From Cyathus striatus (taxonomy: Eukaryota; Basidiomycota; Agaricomycetes; Agaricales; Nidulariaceae): a DNA stretch of 64,000 bases. The stretch is from assembly GCA_025738555.1 (NCBI GenBank), contig JAOVFP010000023.1:930001-994000 (forward strand), read 5' to 3'. The translations under genes were made by a program, and so were the position numbers. Shown here in pieces: positions 22,913-34,602 of the stretch (positions are counted from its first letter, which is position 1; each line of letters opens with the position of its first letter). The notes under the pieces are model-generated. The model was not told where the DNA came from. It searched no databases and saw only the letters and a list, made by a program, of their open reading frames with translations.

Positions 22913-23401
22913 TCAACGCTTGGTCTGAGACTGAGCCTCTGTAGGATTGTTAGTGGTTGAGAGATGTAGAGACACCCATTATCACACACCTCTCCTAGTT
23001 GCGTCCTCCAGCAGCTGAGTATCTACATGTTCGGCAGGTAGCTGTACGTAGCGAACAACAGATCCTCGAATAAAGCAGTTCTTTACTGCCATCTTCAAAC
23101 ATAGTGAGTTGGGCTGACTAGATAATGGTTTAACATACCATGTGTGGGTGTCTCGCCTCATCTGCAACTTTGATATTGTCCAGGCGGATATTTAAGAACC
23201 TATTAGGCCACTGTTTGTCTCATCACGTCAAAAGGTGGGCAGTAGTACATACTGGTCCACTGATTTTAATACCCCGGTGATCGAGAGATCGTTCTTCAAC
23301 TCCACCGTAACCTGCTGGTCTGTAAGAGTCTTGAAAACTGAGAAAATAAGCTGAGCAAAATAGTTAATTGGCGCATAAGAATATTTAGCGAAACGTACCA
23401 T
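22913..23401 (-). CDS. LSM2: U6 snRNA-associated Sm-like protein LSm2
   Basis: Five exons (23399-23401, 23253-23350, 23139-23199, 22990-23092, 22913-22938) give 96 residues, the standard LSm2 size. Sm1 and Sm2 motifs are clear: VTVELKNDLSITGVLKSVDQ, then FLNIRLDNIKV and NCFIRGSVVRYVQLP. The first coding exon is only the ATG: splicing the 23351-23398 intron joins it to CTTATTTTC, giving the family's MLxFS start. LSm2 is part of the Lsm2-8 ring on U6 snRNA and of the cytoplasmic Lsm1-7 decapping activator. All junctions keep frame. Confidence 0.95.
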
Positions 23402-23829
23402 AAGGATCAAGGACGATGAATGACTGCCACAAACGAAGCTAGAAATGGTCTCAAAAGAAACGCGTTAGTTACTTATATTTGTCATTGTTTCGCGAGACTC
23501 ACATAATCTTATACGAAATCAGTGAATTTGCAGCACTGCCAAGTATATGTATGGTTACTGGTATACAAAGACTTATATTCTCAAGAGTCGCAATAAAAAT
23601 GGATGTAGATATATTACAAGTTCCATAGACTTAAATTCATACGCGAGAAAACATCTTACAAGTAATATATCTGAAAGGAGCATGCGGGCATATATTTCAG
23701 GATCATACTGAGTGACGGGACATGGCCTTCATACAGAATATGGTAACTCAGAAGAGTATGTGATTTTTGACCTCATCCAACATGCATGGTTCAAGCCGGG
23801 AAAAACAATACTAAAACAATACAAGGAAA

Positions 23830-24761
23830 TTAAGCATGTGCGTGCTTCTGCTTTCCGGTCCTGATCTTTCTCAGGTAGAACTGTAATAATAGGTCAGGTA
23901 GTCTTCCAAAACAATAAACCAGCAATAAATACCTCAAGCTCCTTGCCCTCAAGAACATAGCCATCGGCGCGACCAGACTGGCCAGGACGGCTGGAGATGG
24001 CAGCGTACAGACGACCAGCAGCAAACTGAGTCTCGAGGAGAGGGTCAACTTTGGCATCTAAAAGCAAGAATTAACGAATTTTTTGGCTACTTATAGCAAT
24101 CATTCTTACCCTTCTTCCTCTCGGCTAGGGTACGCTGAACATGGTTGGAGAGTTTTTTAGGCTCGTCACCCTCAGTGGCAACAGGATGGGCTTTGCCTTT
24201 CTTTGTTACGGGCTGAGCATACTATATGCGAAGGATTCGTGAATACCTCGCCCCACCCGCAGAAATAGGTGTTATCTTACGTGGGATTCGTACCATTGAC
24301 GAAGGGAGTAGCATCAATCTGAATGATGGCGCTCTTAACAAGGGTGTTGGTTCGGACAAGCTCGTTGTTAGACGCATTGTACACCTTAAAAACAAATGAA
24401 AAAGATCATTAACAATTATATTGAATGAGATAAGTAAAATGGACTCACGACACCGATAATCCTCGTCTTCCTTGTAACGTGCTCCGAGCCCCATGCAAAG
24501 TTGCCACCTTCCAAGCGGAGGGCACGGTACTTCAAGTTTCCTCCGCGGACACGGACAGTGTGAACACGCTTGGCTCCGAGCTTGGTGTTGGCGGGCTGAC
24601 GACCGAGCTCGAACTTTCTCTTCTTGCGGTAGTGTGCGCGTTGAGCGCCGGTTTCAGAGCGTTTGTGCCGGGAGGAACGGGAGATACCTGGAGAAAACAG
24701 CAATAATTTCGTCAATACAACGCACGTCAAGAAATCGAACACACGAAGGTCACTAACCCAT
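23830..24761 (-). CDS. RPS8: 40S ribosomal protein S8 (eS8), with an apparent 1-nt deletion
   Basis: Exons 24758-24761 (ATG plus one base), 24449-24687, 24281-24384, 24110-24221, 23933-24057 and 23830-23880 encode eS8. Conserved parts are [94 protein letters not shown] and [10 protein letters not shown]. The summed exon length is 635 nt, one short of a whole number of codons. The break lies near 24300, where conserved TPF(R)QWYESH is encoded but one base is missing between TTC and the Arg codon. Every other junction fits. An assembly error is the likely cause, because RPS8 is normally essential. Splicing at an alternative GTCAAT donor would restore frame but delete that motif. Confidence 0.93.
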
Positions 24762-26473
24762 GTCGGAAAGTCTTGAGGATGGCGGTCGAGTACAGTGGTG
24801 AAGATTTGTGATGATACCTAACAATAAGGTTTCGCAAATTTTAAACTCAGATCGCAAATTGCCGAAAAACTCTTATTATTATATACTTACTCGTGGGAAT
24901 TAAAAATAATAGTCTCATATATTATGATATACCACAAAATATTTATATATGAAGGGTGCTAATGATTACTTGAATACTTGAGTGTGTGAAAAGCAAACCT
25001 CAAATTACACCCAATTTGAAATATGGAGGCCTGAGAAGCTGAGCACTGTGCAAGCCGGAGGATGGCAAACCAAGCGTTGTTTAGCGCCGACATGATTCTG
25101 TAACGTGTGAATGATTCGTTGTACCGACTGATATTTGATATCCCTCCAGCCATATCCGTTGCAACAGCCTTACAGTGAAAGAGGATCGATCGGAGCTCTA
25201 TCGGAGTCAGAAACAAGTATTAGGTGACCCACTCCGATTAGATTGAAATAAGTGCTCAGCAGTCCGACACCACTGCACTATGCCTCCGCCGCTGAGCGCC
25301 AAGGACAAGATAAATAGAAGGGCTGGTCAAATATATTTTAAAAAGAAAATTAGAGTAAGGACAGTGTAGGATAAGTACGCGTAGTGTTATCTATATCGTT
25401 TGGCAACCTGACACAAGTTTAAGCTCCGATTGATATTTGAATGAAGCGCCTATTAGCCGCTGGGTAGTTACAGGTCGTTACGCTCCGTTGCAGTTCTGAC
25501 TTGTGGTCCTGTAACATGGGAAGTCGCATCCGTAACGACATCAGCTTGTAGCGTAACGCCAAGAGTTCAATTTTGAATTCCCCTATTTGACTTTGAGTAA
25601 GCGAGGGTGTACTGGTTCGGCTAATTTTGACGTGATTTCAAAATAAAAAATCCTTTATTATTTTTCTCACCTCAGAATTGTACAAGTGAACCGTACATAT
25701 CATTTTACATGTTGAGGCACCGAAAATGAGAGGGAAATGCATAAATATTAAAATATTTGTACATGATTTTGCTAAACAAATCTGCTTAATGTCCTGTACA
25801 GAAGTTGGTACAGAGTCTCGTATAAACATTAGGCACATGTTTTATAGGGGTCAACGAATGCGGACTTTTGAACGCCAACAGCTTCGATCGAGGCGCGTGC
25901 TATCGTACTACAGCTTTCTTTAGTCTACACAGACTGCTTTAATTAATATTTGTAGAGTGAATAGATTAGATAAGATAAGATAAGATACTGTACTAGTATC
26001 AGTCTCTTCATCACTTACTTAAGTAGTTCACACGGATTGATTCAAACTATCTTTCCTTTGATCTACTTACGTACAGTTCATTCTGTACTCCGCACCTGTC
26101 TCGGACTTCGACAAGCCTTCTTAAAAGTATTCTTAGTTCCCTCCCGGACATGATTAGTTGTGATAAAGACCTCACATAGTCGACAGCTCCGGTTCCTGCT
26201 CTGCGTTGCTGCAGATACTTACACTCAGCTAAAGTGTGACTCGGATACTTTTAAACATGCGACCATCTTTAGTACATGCGTCCATGCTAGCCATGGAATG
26301 CATGTTCTACCCTTGACAACATATCTATGGCTTAAGTTTCAACTCACGAACGTGTTCTCTTGTGTCTCGTTCGAGCCCGTATCCGTATTTATAACACCTT
26401 GCAGTTGGCGCATGGCTTGGGCTATAAGAACTACCACAATGTGTTGGCTTTATCGCTACAATTCTCGTCTCCA
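24762..26473. other. 1.7 kb AT-rich intergenic region
   Basis: This separates the divergent RPS8 and UGPase-like genes. Short ORFs on both strands lack conserved motifs. A GATAA run at 25969-25987 is listed separately. No gene seen. Confidence 0.45.
25969..25987 (+). promoter_or_regulatory. Tandem GATAA run
   Basis: Three GATAA units followed directly by GATA form a 19-nt run about 490 bp upstream of the UGPase-like start. GATA-family factors (nitrogen, iron and light regulators in fungi) bind such sites, but a 5-nt microsatellite would look the same. Confidence 0.3.
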
Positions 26474-28652
26474 ATGCCTCTGTTCAAAAACCCTGTTCGC
26501 CGATTTCGAAAGAAGGAGCAGCCTCATCCTTCGAAACACTTTCAGAAGCAACGCATGGATTCAAGCACTCGCGAAATTCGTCGTGATCTTGACAGACTGA
26601 GAAGCACCATTGGAAGCTCTGCTCGTCGAAAAGTATATTTATTTACAACGTTTCCCATTTGTCAGTTTACCTAATGTATCATCAGGAATTCACAACAGAA
26701 ATGAATTCGTTTCTTGAAATATACACCAGATATGCTGCGGAGAAGGCTGCCTGTTTACCGATAACGTTAACGTCTACTACATAATAGTTTCCCATTGCTA
26801 ATTAGTAATCATTCAACAGGGAGTCTACAGATATTCAGAACCCTCCTCCTGAGTATATGTTGGAGTATAATGCTTCTTCTGAAGCAGATATATCCACACT
26901 TTCGAAACTAGCGATATTAAGAACTGTTAAATCTTCGGATTTTTCTACAGGTGTGCATTGTTGTTTTTGTCAGATGTTTCTTTCGGTTAATGAGGAACCA
27001 TTTAGTTGGTACCCACGCAATCAAAGATGGCATGAATTCACTAGATCTTGTAGCTCAACAAATTGACTATCTGAATGTCACCATGAATATCGACATTCCG
27101 TTGATATTACTTATCCCGCCCAGCTTTCGGGACGACATTCTTCCTTCACTCGGAAAGTGGTCCAACAAAAGAGTGAATGTGAAGACGTTAATCCAGCCAA
27201 GATTTCCTAAGCTATATAGCGATTCGCTACTTTCTTGCGCTAAAGACGTAGATACAGATAAAGCCGCATGGTATTCTACGCAAGATGGATACCTATACCA
27301 TGCACTCTTCAGCTCCGGCTTGCTCGATCAACTGCTAAGCGAAGGGAAGGAGTTTCTGTTCATTGCTGGCTCTGAAAACGTTGGCGCCGGGCAAGTACAT
27401 TATCATATTTTCATGGTCTACCAATCTTCACGATGTCGACGTCGTTGCACTTCAGTATCGAGGGTTGCTTTCTAAAACATATGACCGAAATGCGATCTGA
27501 CTTCCTCGCGGAAGTGATAAATAAACCACTTCCAGATGCAGAGGTAAACTTTATTTTTAATATTCGTGCGGTTCTTAGCCATAACAATTCCAGGATGAAT
27601 TTTTTATAGGTAATGCGTGTTTATATTCATCTCAACTCTATACATTAGTTAATTCGTGAAATAGTATCCAAAGGCTCTTTGCATTTGTTAAAGCGTTCCG
27701 TATTTCCGTCTCAGAAACTATCAGGTACTGCTTGCTTACGTTTCCTATTGTTTTTCCTCACCTTCAGGAATGTATTATTAGGATCTTTCTTTACCGGCAA
27801 TATCTGGGTCAATATGAAGGGTGAGAGCATTTTCTCCGAGTGGTACAGCCTAACTAAGTTACACTTTCACGCAAGCTCTGAAGGAACGTTTGTCTACGGA
27901 TAGCTTAAACTTACCTATTACTGCAATTTCTGCAGGTACAGTAGGCGACAGGCATATTGTTCAGGTAAACGACAAGGGGTTTCAGCTATCACATTTGTAG
28001 TTATTAATAAGACATCGTAGCTGGAAATGTCGGCGGGAGAGGCTATTCATTTATTTAAGAACCCGCGACTTATCCGCGTACCGTCTGGACGATACCTCCC
28101 GGTAAAGACATGTTCTGACTTGCTGCTTCTAAGCAGTGATGTATATTCTTCTCGCCGCGGAAATATGGTGGTCAATGAGAACAGAACCTTCAAGATCCCG
28201 GTGGTCAAGCTAGGAGAGCGGTTCAAAACAGTAAGATATACTCATTTTTCCTCGAGCTTTTCCATTCCAATTCTTCCCATCTAGATCACTGAATTCCATG
28301 ACCGTTTTAAAGGTATACCGTCGATGATTGAGCTTGATCATCTGACGGTGACAGGCGATGTTCACTTCGGTAAAGGCGTCATACTACGAGGAACTGTCAT
28401 CAGTGAGTTAAACGCGCTTTTGACGTATGTATCTTCATGTTGATTCCGTTTTAGTTATTGCTGATGAAGGTCAACGAATCGATATACCTAGTGGGTGCAT
28501 TCTGGAGAACCGTATGTAATTCGCAGCTTTACACATAACCAGGTAAACTGATTCTCGTGCAGGCCTGTTGACAGGGAGTTTAGCTATAACGGTAGGAATC
28601 AGATTTGTATGTGATTTTGTAATTGTTGATATCGAGGATACAGGAATTATAA
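26474..28652 (+). CDS. UDP-glucose pyrophosphorylase-like protein, probable pseudoenzyme
   Basis: Fourteen exons (26474-26632, 26686-26765, 26820-26950, 27006-27390, 27456-27543, 27594-27609, 27665-27724, 27782-27820, 27876-27964, 28021-28230, 28285-28402, 28455-28511, 28563-28591, 28644-28652) join in frame to 489 residues. It is a paralogue of UGP1 at 29256-31140; the C-terminal half is well kept ([44 protein letters not shown]). Motifs needed for UGPase chemistry are gone: the NGGLGTSMG loop reads TVKSSDFST, the WYPPGHGD block reads WYSTQDGY, and NSDNLGA reads GSENVGA. The intron at 27391-27455 has a GC donor (GCAAGT). No stop or frameshift breaks the model, so it is more likely a diverged gene than a dead one. 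Sugar-nucleotide synthesis is unlikely; a regulatory or structural role, for example pairing with UGP1, is inference. Confidence 0.8.
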
Positions 28653-29255
28653 ACCACAACGGCCTCGACTACTATTTTTGACTTAATATGCTTCAACTAT
28701 GGAGATCAGTTACTGAATATTGAATGCGTTGTCCATTTCCGTTACTCGAAGGAAGCATGATCTGCAGTCATCATATTGCATCCATTGGTTCTTCTGAGGA
28801 AGCTACATACCAGTGTAAAGATCTCATGCACCGTGAACGGGAAGAACCTCGTTGATTCCTCGGTATATTTGTTCTAAAATGCTTTCCTACTAACACGAAA
28901 CGTGCTCTCTTATGTCGGAATGTAACGGCATTTCATGCACGCTTTCCGAACCGGGTAACGAGCTGCATATACTTGCAGTTAACTATTGAATTCGATTCTC
29001 TAGGTATAGGGTACTATCACATAAAATTATGTGGGCAAGCCATCCGTCTCAAAATAACAAAATGGGCAAAAAGTAACAAAATGGTTGGACGAGTTGGCTG
29101 TATGGGAAATAAAGAATGGGAAACGACACTAAAAAACTTGACTATGTAGTAGGTAGGATGAAGAATGTCCATTTCAATAAGTTCGTAAGGGAGTTTTTCG
29201 TTTCCTTCGTGGAAATGCATAAAGTATGGAAGGAAATGTGCCGAAGCATGATTTT
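28653..29255. other. Convergent 3' region between the UGPase genes
   Basis: The two UGPase paralogues end tail to tail across about 600 bp. It holds both 3' UTRs. No gene or repeat seen. Confidence 0.5.
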
Positions 29256-31140
29256 TTAGAGTTCGATCATGTTCAGGTTACCCGAAAGGAGTCTGTTCTC
29301 GAGAATGCATCCATCGGGGATATCGATCCTCTGTCCTTCATTTGCAACAACTGCCATAGTGTGTCAATAAACTAAGCTTAGTGAACTCAATAGAAATACT
29401 TACTAATCACGGTACCACGCAACGTCACGTTGCGACCAAAGTAGACATCACCAGTTACCGTCAAATGGTCCAACTCCAAGATTTTGGGAATCTTCTTAAA
29501 CCTCTTCTGGAACTGTTGGATCTTCTTGAAGTGGTCACCAAGCTTGATAACAGGGGTGGTCTCAAACATCCTCTGTTCGTTGATGACAAGCTGGCCATGC
29601 GCAAGAGAGTAGATGTCACTCTTGATCAAGAGGAGATCGGAACAGCTCTTTACGGGCAAGAAGCGTTTGCGGGGAACGTTGATACCATGTGCGTTCCTGA
29701 AGTGCTTGATAGCAGCACCGGCAGCTGTCTCAAGCTGGATGACAGCATGACCATCGTCGGTCATCTTGGGGTTGATGATGATGTCCAGCTCCATGCCCTC
29801 GATTTCCATAATGCGCTTGAGAGCTACGGCACAGTTAGCAAGTAAATCTCCGAATGATCTGATACGAAAATCTCACCCTTGAGGTTGATCCAAAGGTTAT
29901 TCGTGTTAAAGATCTTGAACTTACGGACTGGACATGACATAAGTTATTAAACACGCAAGCTTTCGGTAGTAAGCACTTACTCGACTTGAAGTCTTCGACG
30001 TGCTCGGAGGGAACCTGGGCGATTTCGAGGAGGCGGATTGAGCCCTCATAGTCTACCAGAACGTTAGAACGAAACAGCGTGCGCGGTTTTAAAGCGACCT
30101 ACCAATGAGCGTACCACCCTTGATATCAGCCTTGGTCTTGTCGGTGACCTCCATGATGAACTCGGCCTGAGTATCAACCATGTGTTGGAGGATACCTTCA
30201 TCAACGCTGCATACATTTGTCAATCAACGTTCTGAACACGATACAAAAGCTACTTACACGGCGCCCAAGTTGTCGGAGTTGGAGACGAAGAGATACTCCT
30301 TACCCTCAGCAAGGAGCTGGTCAAGGACACCTGAGTGAAGAAGGGCGTTGTAGAGATCACCGTGACCAGGGGGGTACCAGTTCTTCTTGTCGTCGTCGGC
30401 GCGCTTGGGGGAGGGAAGGAGGGACTCCTTGAATATACGGGGGTAGCGAGACTGATTGAAGGTGGTGATGCGAAGCTGCTGATTGGCATACTTCTTGATG
30501 ATGCGGAGGGTATCTTCGTGTGTGTTAAATGAAGTCATAAGAATAAGAGGCACGTCGACGCGGTGGGTGGTGTTAAGATGTTCAATCTGGCGCACGGTGA
30601 GATCGAGGAAAGTCATGTCGTCCTTGACCTCGAGGGCACTCTTCGCGCCGGTCATGCCCATGGAAGTGCCGAGACCACCATTGACCTTAAGGACGGCAAG
30701 CTTGTTGAGGTTGCTCTTGTCCTTGGGACTGGGGAGATCAGCGTAGGGAACGATCTGATCAGCTGCAGGGGACTTGATGCGGTCCCAGTCGCTGCGAGAT
30801 CTGTCAGGGGGGGATCGATGGAATGTATAAAAAAAAGTTGGGACTTACAGGTCCTGGCTCTTTGCGCGATCAGCGAGATAGCGAGTGAAGAGATAGAAGA
30901 AGGATTGCATCTCTGTGTCGAAGGCCTGACACAGGGGGTAAGTGGAACGCGAAGAAAGACGGACAGATGACAACGAACCTTCTTGGTAGAGGGGTCCTGG
31001 ACAGTTGCGACGAGACCACTGAGCTCGTTGCGCATTGCCTTTGCTGCAACACCGGTGGTGGCAGTCTTGAAATCGATGTGACTGGTGCCGCGAGCGCGTG
31101 CATTGAAGGAGTCACTACGGGGCATGAGGGAGTCTGACAT
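29256..31140 (-). CDS. UGP1: UTP-glucose-1-phosphate uridylyltransferase
   Basis: Eight exons (30979-31140, 30849-30925, 30258-30791, 30103-30206, 29981-30052, 29877-29927, 29404-29823, 29256-29350) give 504 residues, the normal UGPase length. It makes UDP-glucose from UTP and glucose-1-phosphate in the cytosol, feeding glucan, glycogen and trehalose synthesis. Key motifs are intact: [17 protein letters not shown] (nucleotide loop), [41 protein letters not shown] and PVKSCSDLL, followed by the C-terminal beta-helix ([33 protein letters not shown]). A plausible 5' UTR intron lies at 31142-31226. It is tail to tail with its diverged paralogue. Confidence 0.97.
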
Positions 31141-32686
31141 CCTGGCGGGAGATGATGGTGGTTAGCAAGAGAGAAGAGAAGATATGGGGATGGAAGAAGA
31201 AATAGAAAAGAAAAGACGCAACTTACTTGAGATTGTGGATGTGGATGGGGGAGGTGGTGGTGGTGGAGATGAGCTGAGGAGCAGAAGAAGTGCGAGTGAG
31301 GGGGCCCTGTGTCTGTGATGACGTTTAAGGTGCTCGGATGATTCTCCAATAGAATCAAGTTGTGCTGGCTCCTCGCGGATGGGCTCGCAGATCCAGGACT
31401 TTCTGTTGGCGGCGCGAGTGGAGGGAGATGCAGGGGGGAGGGAGGAGAGGTGAGGAAGAAGGAGGGTCGCGGGTGAATTTATAGGCAGGGGGGACAAGGT
31501 GAAGCGGGGGCGACGAGACGGCAATCGATTATTGGGAGTAAATGAAGTGCTAATTGAACTACTATCTGACGACCAACGTGCATGCATAAAATAAAGGAGC
31601 AATAATGTCACTCACCAACTAGCATGTTTCTCGCTCGCTCCCCTTGCCCCTCTTCCTTCCCCTTGCGGCTTTTATACCCTATAATTCGATTTCTCCCGCC
31701 AAATCTGTATTTCAGTCCAATCCAATCATCCATCCAAGGACAAATTCCACATGGAGCCCCTCATTCCCATCCCAATCGATTCCCGACGTATCCCCTCTCG
31801 TATACTCCATCTACTATATCTGTCCTGTCTTTTACCTCTATCCCTCCATATCCCTCGCTGTTCTCAGACTCTTGTCCCCTCATCGTTCCTAGGTTCCTGT
31901 TCCTCATGTTCCCGAAACACTGATCTCGCCCTGTCTACCGGCCTTGTAGGGAAAAGGACCATAGAAACATCTTCACCATCCTTAAGCGCTCCACCATCAC
32001 CCCTCACCACTTTGTTATGTCATACTTCACTTCACCCTGTAATATTTTCCAGCTCGACCTCGACCGTTGCCTGCCTGCTCCTGTGTCCCAATAACTCGCT
32101 CGTCCTCGATGCTTCATCTTCTCCGCTCTTTGCTGAAACTTTCCGCCTAAACTTTGTCTTGTTTCAGCTGGTCTAGACATCCAAGGCCAAAACTGCCCGC
32201 TCACGTCCACGTCCACGTTGATCCACTCACCGCAATAAACTATAACGGCATATTTTCCATATTAGGTAGTCAAAAGTTGTAAGGTTTGTTGTCCACTGAT
32301 AAGTTGGCAAGTTATACAGGAATGCAAATATACAACAGACAGTTGGAATGTCTAGACATACGAGATGTCTCCCCTGACACCTATGATATATACACTACTG
32401 CCAATGACCGACATCTTTGCTGCAAATCAGTGGCTTGAGGCTTCATAAAGGGGGCGAAGCGTGCTAAAAATACAACTCTGGGAGAAAACGGATGTGGTGA
32501 GCGAGTGCCGATCACTGGCCGAACCATCTGCAAGTATAAGTACTGTCACTGTCGGTCAACGCGCTGTTGTCTCCGTAATCCTTGTTCCTCGATATCAACT
32601 GTATCCAACATTAATTAGAACAGAGTTTCACACCGAACCAATGTTCTCAGGCACTTTTCTCATGCCCGTCTAAAACCATCTTCCAG
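31141..32686. other. UGP1 promoter and intergenic region
   Basis: The 1.5 kb holds the UGP1 leader and promoter and the 3' flank of the arrestin-like gene. Plus-strand ORFs at 31624-32176 are Ser/Pro-rich translations of C/T tracts and are not supported. Confidence 0.45.
31142..31226 (-). other. Probable 5' UTR intron of UGP1
   Basis: A GTAAGT donor at 31226 and a CAG acceptor one base before the ATG frame an 85-nt pyrimidine-rich segment with a CTAAC branch site. This fits a leader intron. Confidence 0.6.
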
Positions 32687-34185
32687 CTATCTGTCATTGG
32701 GATGCATGGCTGAGTCTTCACTCCAGGGATCAGTAACAAGCCTTATTAAATGTGAAAGTTGAGCCGGAAGCAATGGTGACCGCCCATTGGCTGGCGTCAA
32801 GGTAATTACAAGGAAGTCCTGGGGATACAATGATAAGCAAAATGTTCCTCGTGTGTCCAAGAAGTAAAAAGGTAAACACCTTTACCACCAAGTTGCTAGC
32901 GCTGAAGCCACCATTTGTCACCTCTGACCAGCAACGTACTTCACCTTTCCAATCTACAGAGATTTCATTATTTGTGTCACCCAATTGACTTATCATAGGA
33001 GGCACAGGTTGGAGTTTTCCTGTTCCTATTGTACACGTGCGGAACCGTCTTCTACCGTCGGTGTCTACACCGACTTGTCGAACAATGTAGATGCGTATTG
33101 CGGATGCGCCTGTTCGTTGGTCTAGAGCGTATTTATGCTCACGAGATACTGCAATATCAGGTTGTAATAATGCGCACGTCGGCGGGAGTAATTCCCGCAG
33201 TGACTCAAGGGAACCACACAGTTGAAGATGGAACGGGATGGGTTCAGTAATACAATACGTCTTGCTGGAAGGTATAAACAACTGCGCAGTATCAGTGGTA
33301 CATCCACGGTGATTTTAATAAAGCCTTACATGGCAATCTATCGGCTTTAGCTCGGAGTTCTGGCGAGTAGGAACGATAAGTGCAAGCTGCTGCCACTCCT
33401 CGGGAACAGTTTTAATGGAGGACAAAAGTGATCTATAAAGGATAGGCCGGTATGGTCGTGTACGAGGTCGGTAATTCAGAAGCAGAGTGTACCTTGAAAA
33501 GTGCATTGACCCACGACGCTTCCAGGTTGATCAAACTCTTAACTTACGAATTCGACACGGACCATGAAGCAAGCCGGAACTGTCGCACTCTTGAGATCGT
33601 AATGCTAACAGTATATGTACATCTTGCAAATAGTGCTGGAATCCCTAGAAAGGTAGCTTCGAAAGAAGGTGGAATGCGCCACACATTGCCTTCATGCTCG
33701 TAAGTAGATGGAAATTGCAGAACAAACGGGAGTAAGGTAGGGCAACGTTCTTCCTTATCTCGATCTCTCGACCAGAGTGACATGGTGTTCGAGAATAAAT
33801 CCTTTGTCAAGCTCCCGCTGTCCGAGCAGGATACGCTTATGAACCCCTCAAACTGGGAAAACCAACGTCACAGGGGGGTTTAAGAGAAGGTGGATTGACT
33901 CATGAGCGATAACAGTACCTTTATTGCGACTTCAAACACTTTCGTGGGACGAGCAACCTCAATCTCACCAGTCACCACTCCGTTGCGTCCATATGTCGCG
34001 AGGCGCGCATTGGAGTCCTGGTCCTTCAGTATGACAGTTGCCTGAGACCATTTCCTAATGACAGTCCCTTGGGGAGATAATGCCTGTCTAGGAGTATGCT
34101 CCACAGTCTCCTCGTTGTCACGAGGGAGAGAGGAATACGAAGGAAGGCAGGAAGGCAGGAAGTATACGGGACAGGCGGTGGCCAT
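32687..34185 (-). CDS. Arrestin-like protein
   Basis: Exons 33919-34185, 33548-33852, 33330-33492, 32880-33281 and 32687-32818 join in frame to 422 residues from the ATG at 34185; the longer open frame upstream has no ATG. The N-terminal half has arrestin-type beta strands (GTVIRKWSQATVILKDQ, GVVTGEIEVARPTKVFEVAI, LPFVLQFPSTYEHEGNVWRI, PPSFEATFLGIPALFARCTY). The C-terminal half continues with IPFHLQLCGSLESLRELLPP and SVDWKGEVRCWSEVTNGGFS. Fungal alpha-arrestins often recruit Rsp5-type ubiquitin ligases to membrane proteins, but I see no clear PY motif here, so a role in permease endocytosis is not shown. The family call rests on strand pattern rather than a catalytic signature. Confidence 0.75.
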
Positions 34186-34602
34186 TGACCGGATAGAGGC
34201 GTAGTCAGCAACAAGTCCTCCTGTGTAGGGACATATATATTTGTTTGAGTTCCCCAAGTTTGGATTCACACTCAGTGGTTGAAATGACAAGCTTGCCGTA
34301 CCGGAATTGCGTTATTTGCGGCTATAGGGGAGGGTCATTGGCGCTGGGTGGCTGGGTACTGGAGGACAACGAGAGAGGACAAGAGTCTTCATTGACATGG
34401 TGGTGGTGCAAAGTACGCTTGGTGCAATAACTCTAACAACAACACTTGGGTTGTTTATCTGCGAAACTCGTAATGCCAAGCACAATTTCTTCCTCTCACA
34501 TTTTCCGTAAAAGGCAACTACGTATAAATGCCGAAATGCCCGCGATAGTATTACAAAGTAACTAGATTCTTTGCATGGGTATACAATATATCTAATAAAA
34601 AG
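34186..34602. other. Short intergenic region
   Basis: Promoter of the arrestin-like gene and 3' flank of the Ted1/Cdc1-type gene, both on the minus strand. No feature recognised. Confidence 0.45.

Noticed and set aside
26950..27010. Apparent frameshift in the UGPase-like gene
   Set aside because: Using the acceptor ending at 27005 gives a 55-nt intron with a branch site at the right distance and restores frame, so no break is needed.
29381..29845. 154-codon plus-strand ORF opposite UGP1
   Set aside because: It is the antisense of a conserved UGP1 exon.
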